A DNA stretch of 15,935 nucleotides from Acidobacteriota bacterium (GTDB lineage: Bacteria; Acidobacteriota; Thermoanaerobaculia; Multivoradales; JAHEKO01), in assembly GCA_027296385.1 (NCBI GenBank), contig JAPUJD010000046.1:1-15935 (forward strand), given 5' to 3'. Under the pieces are notes generated by a model. The model was not told the origin of the DNA. It was given only the letters and a program-made list of their open reading frames with translations, and searched no databases. Every line of letters begins with the position of its first letter. The stretch's first letter is position 1. Position numbers and translations under genes: made by a program. Below, in pieces: positions 8,131 to 14,227 of the stretch.

Positions 8131-8634
8131 GTGAAGACTCTCCTGATCCGCCGCCTGTCGCTCCTCTTCATCTTCGGCGCCGCCATAGCGCTGGCCCCAG
8201 GCTGCGACGGCGACTCCCCGGCCGCCCCGACCCTGCCGGAAGGTGAGGTCGTCCCGGTCGAGATCTACGCCGCGCAAAACTCAGGGCTCTCGATGCAGGA
8301 GCAACGGCTCGTGCGCACACAGGCGGCCTTCGACGCGCTGCTCGAAGACATCTTCGGCGACGACGGAGTGGCCGACGGCGTCGTACCGCCCGACTTCAAC
8401 ATCGACATGGTGCTGGCGGTTGCTTCGGGCGAGAAACCCGACGCGTGCTACTCCATCGAGATCAGCGAAGCGTCGGCCGACGGCACGGATCTGACCGTGA
8501 CGGTCACCGAGACCGAGCCCACCGCGGACTGCGCCTGTGCGGCCGTCCTGGTCCAGCCGGTGCTGGTCGTGCACGTCCCCCGGGCCGACGCAGTGCGCTT
8601 CTTCGTCACCACCTCCTTCACCTGCGCCAGCTGA
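8131..8634 (+). CDS. Small lipoprotein with PrcB-like C-terminal domain
   Basis: A 167-residue protein. Residues 1-24 are a basic then hydrophobic signal (MKTLLIRRLSLLFIFGAAIALAPG) before Cys25, a lipobox-like LAPGC, so it is probably lipid-anchored. The region from VEIYAAQNSGL to the end resembles the PrcB_C domain: an Ala/Asp segment like the family's entry-region helix (TQAAFDALLEDIF, 63-75), MVLAVASGEKPDACYSIEI (93-111; family form vallG.kpTgGYsI), LTVTVTETEPT (121-131), and PVLVVHVPR (143-151). Four further cysteines (106, 134, 136, 165) could form disulfides. Start is GTG, chosen because it begins exactly with the signal peptide; the open frame continues upstream but into the divergent esterase gene. 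Its 3' end overlaps the opposing beta-barrel gene by 17 nt. Role unknown; PrcB domains occur in envelope proteins, one partnering the dentilisin protease. Confidence 0.7.
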   Translation: MKTLLIRRLSLLFIFGAAIALAPGCDGDSPAAPTLPEGEVVPVEIYAAQNSGLSMQEQRLVRTQAAFDALLEDIFGDDGVADGVVPPDFNIDMVLAVASGEKPDACYSIEISEASADGTDLTVTVTETEPTADCACAAVLVQPVLVVHVPRADAVRFFVTTSFTCAS

Positions 8635-9364
8635 GGCCGGCGCCAAGGAGAGCGTCGGGAGCGCCGTCGGTCAGGCCGACGGCGAAATGCACGTCGAATT
8701 GGAGCCCGGGCCGAGCCAGGAGCGAGTAACCGTGGTGCGCGAGGACCGATGTTTCCGCCCCCTCGATGTCCTCGACCGCGAGCTCGACGAACATTCCGAC
8801 GCGCTCCGACAGACCCCGACCCAGGACCAGCGTACCGCCGACCAGGCTCAGATGCCGATCACCAGCGGTCTGGCGCCCGGCACTGACCTGAGTGCCGAAA
8901 GACCAGCCGTGAGACAGTTCCCGCCCGACGGTAAAGATGACATCCGGGTCCACCTCGTCGGAGGTGAAGCCGGGATCACCGGTCGGCAGCGAGAGGGTAC
9001 CGATCCAGCCGACGTCCCAGCCGCCGGCAGTCGGCCCGAGCTGCCATTTGACACCGATTGAGGCATCGCCGACGCCCGACGGCCCGCGGCGTGGCTCGAC
9101 GTAGTCCGGCAATCCGATCCGCAGTTCGAAGCGATCGCTGAGCCCCCAGCGCAGAAGGATCTCGGGCCCGGACAGGGTTCCCTGCGAGCCTCCGTCGTCG
9201 ACCCAGGTCAAACCACCCTCGATCTGGATCGATCCAGCGGGCACGACGACGGCACTCTCGGTGAAGTCCGGTCGGTCCGTGATCAGCTCCTGCGCTCGAC
9301 CGGTCAGAGGGCTCAGGAACAGCAGCACCGGAACGGTAGTCAGAGCGTAAGCAGTCGGTGTCAT
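8618..9364 (-). CDS. MetA-pathway-type outer-membrane beta-barrel protein
   Basis: A 248-residue protein with a signal peptide ending about GRAQ (25) and, right after it, LITDRPDFTES (27-37), the hallmark start of the family annotated 'putative MetA-pathway of phenol degradation'. The remainder alternates short amphipathic strands and turns (IQIEGGLTWV, RFELRIGLPDYV, ASIGVKWQL, GWIGTLSLPTGDPGF, WSFGTQVSAG) as in an outer-membrane barrel, and ends in GLSWRR. The family name does not establish a role in phenol degradation, and nothing around it suggests aromatic catabolism. The ATG has AGGA about 9 nt upstream and a clear extended -10 promoter. It converges on and overlaps the lipoprotein gene by 17 nt. 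Confidence 0.78.
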   Translation of the reverse strand: MTPTAYALTTVPVLLFLSPLTGRAQELITDRPDFTESAVVVPAGSIQIEGGLTWVDDGGSQGTLSGPEILLRWGLSDRFELRIGLPDYVEPRRGPSGVGDASIGVKWQLGPTAGGWDVGWIGTLSLPTGDPGFTSDEVDPDVIFTVGRELSHGWSFGTQVSAGRQTAGDRHLSLVGGTLVLGRGLSERVGMFVELAVEDIEGAETSVLAHHGYSLLARPGLQFDVHFAVGLTDGAPDALLGAGLSWRR

Positions 9365-9409
9365 GCTGAACGGTCCTTTCTTTTTCTAGTTACAGAAATT
9401 CAAAACCGC

Positions 9410-9418
9410 ATCATACCA
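9410..9418 (-). promoter_or_regulatory. Extended -10 promoter of the beta-barrel gene
   Basis: TGGTATGAT on the minus strand combines the TGn extension with TATGAT (five of six bases of TATAAT). The start would be near 9403 and the leader about 39 nt, in an AT-rich patch (9370-9426) that stands out from its GC-rich surroundings. A possible -35, TTGCCC, is 15 nt upstream. The remaining bases up to 9525 hold nothing I recognise. Confidence 0.55.
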
Positions 9419-9525
9419 CAAAAAAGGATCGGGCAAGCCGAACGCCCACCGCGACCGCTGGCCGCGCCACCTGGCCTGGCTCGACCGCTGCCGCAAGAGC
9501 AGTAGGCCAGCAGTCCTGGGGGCAC

Positions 9526-10617
9526 CTACCTCCGGACAGCCAAGCGGGCTCTGTCGAGCCGGGCGAGATGGCGGCCCTGGAGCGAAGCCACCCATAGGTG
9601 GGAGCCGGATTCCGCCGCCCCGGTCACCATCGGATAGGTGCCTCCGGGGTCTTGCAGGTCGTAGACGACGCTCCCGGTGTCGTCGATCGCGATCAGATGC
9701 CCGTAGGGCCGCGCCCGGGGACGCAGCGCCGACGGCAGCCGCTGGACCACCTTGCGCCATGCCGGATGCGGCGCCAGCCGGTCGAGCAAGCCATTGCGCG
9801 GCGCCATCAGGCCGATCCAGTAGCGGCCATCGTGACCGCGCGAGAGATTGTCCGGAAAACCCGGCAGGTTGTCGATCACGGTCTCCACCCGGCCGCGGTC
9901 GGGACCATCCCGCCACACTCGCAAGACACGGTAGGCACCCGTCTCGTTGACCAGGATCGAGGCGCCGTCATGCGCCACGGCGACGCCGTTGGCGAAGTCG
10001 ATCCCTCGCGCCAGAACGCTCACCGAGCCGCGGACCGGGTCGTACTCGAGCAGTCGCCCGTGGCCACCGTGCTCCATCAGATCGAGCAGGCTCGTCGGAT
10101 AGGGCGCACCGACGACAGCTACGCTGAACTTGGACGTCGCATCTGTGAAGTAGACCCTGCCGTCCCGGGCCACGTCGACGTTGTTGGTGAAGCCGAAGGG
10201 CACTCCCTCGGCCTCGCTGGCCAGAACCCTGACGTTGCCCGAGGCCGAGACCCGCAGCAGGCCTCGTACCGCGTCGGCCACGAGGAGGCGCCCGACGAAG
10301 TCCAGAGTCAGTCCCAGTGGCCGACCGCCGGTGTGCCCCCACTCCTCGAACGAACGCCCGTCGGGCGACAGTCGTAGAATGGAGCCGTCCTTGGTGCCGG
10401 TGTAGACGAACCCCTGGTAGTTCACCACCACGTCCTCGGGACCCTGGTGGTCGCCGAGCGCCAGCAGCTCGAGCCCGGAAAGGCGATCGTTCACCCGGTG
10501 GGGACCAACGTAGCCCTCTGAGCGCGGCGCCTTCCAGGCTCGCGGCTCGATCGCCACCGGCGCTAGGGCCAGGTAGAGCACGGCGGCGCCGAGGAGCGTC
10601 CACAACAGTCTCTTCAT
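9526..10617 (-). CDS. SMP-30/strictosidine synthase-like beta-propeller, membrane-anchored
   Basis: A 363-residue protein with an N-terminal hydrophobic segment (MKRLLWTLLGAAVLYLALAPVA) that is a signal peptide or a membrane anchor. The rest shows repeats of a six-bladed propeller: GPEDVVVNYQGFVYTGTKDG (59-78), GRPLGLTLDFVGRLLVADA (98-116), NNVDVARDGRVYFTDA (145-160), NGVAVAHDGASILVNET (210-226), and LPGFPDNLSRGHDGRYWIGL (251-270). This spacing and FPDNL/GRYWIGL match the strictosidine-synthase/APMAP branch of the SMP-30 superfamily, whose characterised bacterial relatives are mainly lactonases or arylesterases. Enzymatic activity is not shown. The start ATG begins exactly at the membrane segment; the ribosome site is weak. 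Divergent from the Fe-S oxidoreductase, with 177 nt between the start codons. Confidence 0.8.
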   Translation of the reverse strand: MKRLLWTLLGAAVLYLALAPVAIEPRAWKAPRSEGYVGPHRVNDRLSGLELLALGDHQGPEDVVVNYQGFVYTGTKDGSILRLSPDGRSFEEWGHTGGRPLGLTLDFVGRLLVADAVRGLLRVSASGNVRVLASEAEGVPFGFTNNVDVARDGRVYFTDATSKFSVAVVGAPYPTSLLDLMEHGGHGRLLEYDPVRGSVSVLARGIDFANGVAVAHDGASILVNETGAYRVLRVWRDGPDRGRVETVIDNLPGFPDNLSRGHDGRYWIGLMAPRNGLLDRLAPHPAWRKVVQRLPSALRPRARPYGHLIAIDDTGSVVYDLQDPGGTYPMVTGAAESGSHLWVASLQGRHLARLDRARLAVRR

Positions 10618-10738
10618 CGCTCTGGTTTCCGGCGCAATCCTAGCAACCCCTCAGCGGGAGTCCTCGCGCCGGCGCCAAGGGGCCAGCGTACCCGCCAAAA
10701 GGTTGGTAGCATTCTTGGGGTCCTGAGAGCTTTCTCCC

Positions 10739-10761
10739 CCCCGCGACGACTCGTCGCGGGG
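10739..10761. repeat. Perfect 23-bp palindrome upstream of the Fe-S oxidoreductase gene
   Basis: Arms CCCCGCGACGA (10739-10749) and TCGTCGCGGGG (10751-10761) are exact inverted repeats around a single C at 10750. The site ends 33 bp before ATG 10795. As DNA it could be a dimeric regulator's operator. As RNA it could fold a 10-bp stem with a 3-nt loop in the leader. No T-run follows on either strand, so a terminator is unlikely. The rest of 10618-10794 has no promoter I can defend. Confidence 0.6.
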
Positions 10762-10784
10762 AACCTGGATCAACTGAAATCGAT

Positions 10785-10789
10785 GGAGG
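10785..10789 (+). promoter_or_regulatory. Shine-Dalgarno site deciding the Fe-S oxidoreductase start
   Basis: GGAGG lies 5 nt before ATG 10795. It sits inside the codons that would be used if translation began at the in-frame ATG at 10783, and so favours the later start. Confidence 0.65.
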
Positions 10790-10794
10790 GTGGG

Positions 10795-12675
10795 ATGACT
10801 TTCGCCGTCTGGGAAAAGATCCTACTGCTGGTGCTCGTTGCCGGATCAACCGGCCTCTTTCTCCAGGGGCTTCGGCCGAAGATCGACCACGTCCGAGCCG
10901 GCCGGGCGGATCGGGTGCGCACCGATCGGCTGAACTCGCGCATCCTTCGCGTGATCAAGGAGGTCGTCTTCCAGACCCGCGTGGTCGGCGGCCGGCCGGT
11001 GGCGGGCCTGCTGCACGCCATGGTCTTCGCCGGTTTCGCCTTCTTCGCCCTGGAGACCGCTGACCATTTCCTCGAGCCCTTCGAGATCCCGCTGTTGGCG
11101 GCGATCTTCGGTGGCGCCCTGCCGCTGTTCAAGGACTTCCTGGCCGTGGTCGCGATCATGGTCGCGATCGGCATCGTCGGCCTCGCCTTCCGCCGCTTCG
11201 TGCTCGTCAAGGTCTCGCCGGACCCGAAGTCCTACAGCTCGGGAATCGTGGCCCTGATGATCCTGCTGCTGATGCTGACCTACTTGAACGGCGTCGCCGT
11301 CGAGCCGCTCTATGAGAGGGCCAACTGGTGGCTCCACGCGCTCCTCATCATCGCTTTCCCGCCCATGATCCTGGGGTCCAAGCACTTCCACATCCTGCTG
11401 GCACCGATCGCCATCTTCCTGCGCACCCACGAACTCGGCGAGTACCTCCCGCTCGAACTCGACGAAGAGGTCCTGATGGCGGCGGAAGAGGAGATCTCGC
11501 TCGGCCTGGAGACGATGGCCGACGTACCGTGGAAGATGCGCTTGGATTTCCTGTCCTGCGTCGAGTGCAAACGTTGCACCGACCAGTGTCCGGCGGCCGG
11601 AAGCGGACAGGAGCTCGACCCGCGCGCTTTCATCCTCGCCGGGCGCGCAGCGCTCGAGGGCGACGGCGCGGTTATCGGCAACGTCATCACCGAAACGGCT
11701 CTCGGCCAGTGCACCAGCTGCGGCGCCTGCGAGAGCATCTGCCCGGTAGGCATCGAGCACCTTCAGGTCCTCATGGGCGCCAAGCGGGCGCAGGCCCTCG
11801 CCAGCGGCAAGGGCATGGTGGCGGGCGACTTCCTCGAGTCGGTCGAGCGCTATGGCAATCCGTTCAAGGCCACCGGCTCGGCGCGCCAGAAGCTGATCGA
11901 AGAGCTCGGCATCCCCATCTACCAGCCCGGCAAGACCGAGTATCTCCTTTGGCTCGGCTGCGTCTGGACCTACAACGAGGACGCCCGCGGCAGCCTGGTA
12001 GCAACGATCGAGCTCTTCGCCCAGGCAGGCGTCAGCTACGGCGTACTCGAGAGCGAATCGTGCAGTGGGCATCATTCACGCCGTCAAGGCGAGGAGCTCC
12101 AGTTCCAGACCCTGGCCAAAGATAACATCGAGCGCTTGCAGCAACAGAACGTGGCCAAGGTCGTCACCGGCTGCCCGCATTGCTTCCACAGCATCCGGCG
12201 GGAGTATCCGACGCTCGACGAGAGCTTCTCAGTCGAGACCGTGCATCACTCCGAGCTCCTCCTCGAGCTCCTCGAGCAAGGCAAGATCCAGCTCGACCGA
12301 CGAGCGGGCCATGGCCGCAAGGTCACCTTCCACGACCCCTGCTACCTGGGTCGCTACGAGAAGGTCTTCGAGGCGCCCCGGCAGGTCATCCGACGCGCCG
12401 GCTTCGACCTCCTCGAACTACCGCGACGCCGTGAACGGTCGTTCTGCTGCGGCGGTGGCAACGCGGGCTTCATGAGCCAGCACGAAGAGCAGAACCGGGT
12501 CGATCTCGAGCGCAAACGCGAGATCCGCGAATCGGGCGCCGAGGTGCTCGTCACCGCCTGCCCCGAGTGCAAGATGATGCTCGACGCCGCGGTGGAAGAG
12601 ACCGTCGACCTCGCCGAGCTGCTGGCGAAAGCCGCTAGGAGCCCAACCGAGGCCTCACTCTCCGGTCAAGGGTAA
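10795..12675 (+). CDS. Membrane-bound heterodisulfide-reductase-like Fe-S oxidoreductase with cytochrome b domain
   Basis: A 626-residue fusion. Residues 1-210 hold about five membrane helices and resemble NarI-type cytochrome b; His74, His181, His197 and His199 are candidate heme ligands. Then come two 4Fe-4S motifs: C255-x2-C-x2-C-x3-C265 (CVECKRCTDQCP) and C306-x2-C-x2-C-x3-C316 (CTSCGACESICP). Two CCG domains follow: the first with Cys389, Cys423 and CPHC (460-463), the second with HDPCYLGRY (Cys516), CCGGGNAGFM (551-560) and CPEC (589-592). This is the layout of the HdrD/GlpC-like family often associated with electron-transfer flavoproteins and expected to pass electrons to or from quinone. 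Its partner is not in the window. The first CCG motif reads CSGHHSRRQGEE rather than CCG or CTGDPARR. The 3' end overlaps the opposing VWA gene by 10 nt. Confidence 0.85.
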   Translation: MTFAVWEKILLLVLVAGSTGLFLQGLRPKIDHVRAGRADRVRTDRLNSRILRVIKEVVFQTRVVGGRPVAGLLHAMVFAGFAFFALETADHFLEPFEIPLLAAIFGGALPLFKDFLAVVAIMVAIGIVGLAFRRFVLVKVSPDPKSYSSGIVALMILLLMLTYLNGVAVEPLYERANWWLHALLIIAFPPMILGSKHFHILLAPIAIFLRTHELGEYLPLELDEEVLMAAEEEISLGLETMADVPWKMRLDFLSCVECKRCTDQCPAAGSGQELDPRAFILAGRAALEGDGAVIGNVITETALGQCTSCGACESICPVGIEHLQVLMGAKRAQALASGKGMVAGDFLESVERYGNPFKATGSARQKLIEELGIPIYQPGKTEYLLWLGCVWTYNEDARGSLVATIELFAQAGVSYGVLESESCSGHHSRRQGEELQFQTLAKDNIERLQQQNVAKVVTGCPHCFHSIRREYPTLDESFSVETVHHSELLLELLEQGKIQLDRRAGHGRKVTFHDPCYLGRYEKVFEAPRQVIRRAGFDLLELPRRRERSFCCGGGNAGFMSQHEEQNRVDLERKREIRESGAEVLVTACPECKMMLDAAVEETVDLAELLAKAARSPTEASLSGQG

Positions 12676-14114
12676 TAGCCGGGAATCGACTGGACGCTCA
12701 GGCTACGCACCGCGACCTCGATCTCCACCCGGCGGAAGACACCGGGCACCGTGCTCGTCGACTGGTAGCCGAGCAAATACTGGGAGCGCAGCTCGGCCTC
12801 GATCCGCTCGTAGGCGCCCTCGAGCTCTCGCGCACGCTCGATGAAGAAGGAACTGCCTCCAGTTTCGGTGGCCAAACGCCTCAACCCGCTCTGCGACTCG
12901 AAATCGCGCGTCCCTGAGGTGACTCCGATCGCATAGACTGCGACCCCGAGGCGCTGGGCAAACTCGATGACTTCGGCAAGACTGAAGCGACTCATGGAGT
13001 CGGCGCCGTCGGTCAACACCACGATCGCCCGCTTTCCCTCGAGACCGCCAAAGTAGTAGAGGCTGAAGGCAAGGCTGTCGTAGAGCGTAGTCTCGCCCTC
13101 GGCCTCGAGATCGTCCAGGCCGGCGGCCAGAAGCTCGAGATCGCTCGAGAAGGGCACCTTGACCTGCGCTTGGTCGGCGAAGGTGATGACGGTGGCCCGG
13201 TCGCGCGGTCGGATGATGCGTTCGAAGAACGTCTTGGCCGCCTTTTCGGCCTCGGGCAGCTCCTCCAGCATCGAGGTCGACGTGTCGAGCAGGATGCCCA
13301 CGTGCACCGGGCGATCGAAGACGCGCTCGAAGCGCCTCACGTCCTGGGGCACGCCGTTCTCGCGGACGATGAAATCCTCACGGGTCAGGCCCTCGACCGG
13401 CTTGCGCTTGCGATCGAGCACGCTGGTGAAGAGCTCGACGAAGGAGATGTCGAGCTGCTCCATGCCGCCGGGGGCGTTGATCGACACCAGGTCTTCGCCA
13501 GTATTGCCATCGCCGAGGTAGGCCACCGCTCGGACATAGGTCTGCTCGCGCGTGGGCAGGTCGACTCTCATCTCGTACGGCGGCCGGCTGACGGCGCCGG
13601 CCAGCTCCTCGCCGACGTAGAACTCGATCCGCTGCAGTGGCTCGCCGATCGGCAACGTCACGTCGGCCAGGACTCTGACCGATCCACTGTAGCGTCGCCC
13701 GGCCAGCGGGGCGATCAGCCGCACAGAGAACCGATGCGGCCCCGCGTTGATCGAGATCCGGTCTCGCGCCAGTTCTTCACCCTCGGCATCGTAGGCGATC
13801 GCCGTCACTTCATGGGGCCGCGGAGCATCGCCGAGGTCGAGCTCAACGCTGTAGGGCGGTCGGGTCTTACTCAGGATCGCCCGCCCGTCGAGCAGGAATC
13901 GCACCCGGGCCACCCCTTTTCCCTCGACCACTGCACCGACCCGCAAGCCCCCGGTGTGAAGCCCCTCTGGCGGCTCGAGAAGGCGCACCGAGTGCGACCC
14001 CGCGGCGACCCGTACGGCCGGCGAGGCGCCGAGGAGAACCAGCACCGCGATTCCGAGCAGGCTCACTCGACTACGTGAACCGTTTGACTTGGTGATCAGA
14101 CTCGACACGAACAT
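12666..14114 (-). CDS. Exported VWFA-domain protein (Acidobacterial VWFA-related type) with two Ig-like repeats
   Basis: A 482-residue protein. A hydrophobic segment (about 18-38, SLLGIAVLVLLGASPAVRVAA) is a signal or anchor. Two similar beta-rich repeats follow, 41-124 and 127-216; each contains RPPY followed by a V-D/E-L strand (RPPYSVELDL, RPPYEMRVDL) and ends in SINA. Next, VELFTSVLDRKRKPVEGLTREDF (225-247, covering a typical pre-domain strand) leads into a von Willebrand A domain with a full metal site: DTSTS (277-281), Thr in GETTLYD (340-346), and Asp369 in LTDGADS. The ending YLLGYQSTSTVPGVFRRVEIEV is typical of the VWFA-related proteins named after Acidobacteria. Likely a surface or periplasmic binding protein; partner unknown. 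The ATG precedes the export signal directly, but no good ribosome site is visible, so the start is less sure. Confidence 0.82.
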   Translation of the reverse strand: MFVSSLITKSNGSRSRVSLLGIAVLVLLGASPAVRVAAGSHSVRLLEPPEGLHTGGLRVGAVVEGKGVARVRFLLDGRAILSKTRPPYSVELDLGDAPRPHEVTAIAYDAEGEELARDRISINAGPHRFSVRLIAPLAGRRYSGSVRVLADVTLPIGEPLQRIEFYVGEELAGAVSRPPYEMRVDLPTREQTYVRAVAYLGDGNTGEDLVSINAPGGMEQLDISFVELFTSVLDRKRKPVEGLTREDFIVRENGVPQDVRRFERVFDRPVHVGILLDTSTSMLEELPEAEKAAKTFFERIIRPRDRATVITFADQAQVKVPFSSDLELLAAGLDDLEAEGETTLYDSLAFSLYYFGGLEGKRAIVVLTDGADSMSRFSLAEVIEFAQRLGVAVYAIGVTSGTRDFESQSGLRRLATETGGSSFFIERARELEGAYERIEAELRSQYLLGYQSTSTVPGVFRRVEIEVAVRSLSVQSIPGYYP

Positions 14115-14140
14115 GCTGAACGAGCAGGCTAGCACGCAGA

Positions 14141-14171
14141 GATTCCCGTTGGGCGCAGCCGAACGGGGATC
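14141..14171. repeat. Imperfect 10-bp inverted repeat upstream of the VWFA gene
   Basis: GATTCCCGTT (14141-14150) and AACGGGGATC (14162-14171) pair at nine of ten positions around an 11-nt loop, 27 nt before the VWFA ATG on the minus strand. On a plus-strand transcript the odd position would be a G-U pair. It may be a leader hairpin or an operator. Confidence 0.35.
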
Positions 14172-14184
14172 GGAGAACAAGGGC

Positions 14185-14206
14185 CGCCCGGCACGGAGGC
14201 CGGGCG
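14185..14206 (-). terminator. Candidate hairpin terminator after the YfbK-type gene
   Basis: A perfect 8-bp stem, CGCCCGGC and GCCGGGCG around a 6-nt loop, begins 22 nt after the YfbK-type stop codon. On the minus strand it is followed by GGCCCTTGTTCT, which has only a partial T-run, so termination is plausible but not certain. Confidence 0.45.
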
Positions 14207-14227
14207 CCACCCTTCTGCCACGGGTTG

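Noticed and set aside
9364..9374. CGTTCAGCATG shared by the beta-barrel start and the VWFA start at 14114
   Set aside because: An 11-base match around two start codons in a window of this size can arise by chance, and the flanks are unrelated.
9440..9525. Possible gene remnant between the beta-barrel and propeller genes
   Set aside because: Frames were read on both strands and no recognisable protein family appears; treated as intergenic.
10637..10642. TAGGAT as a -10 for the SMP-30-like gene (minus strand)
   Set aside because: Only four of six bases match and no -35 is visible at a proper distance; too weak to call.
10846..12075. Minus-strand open frame of 409 codons opposite the Fe-S oxidoreductase
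   Set aside because: Asp/Glu/His-rich translation is the mirror of a membrane and Fe-S protein; no independent motif.
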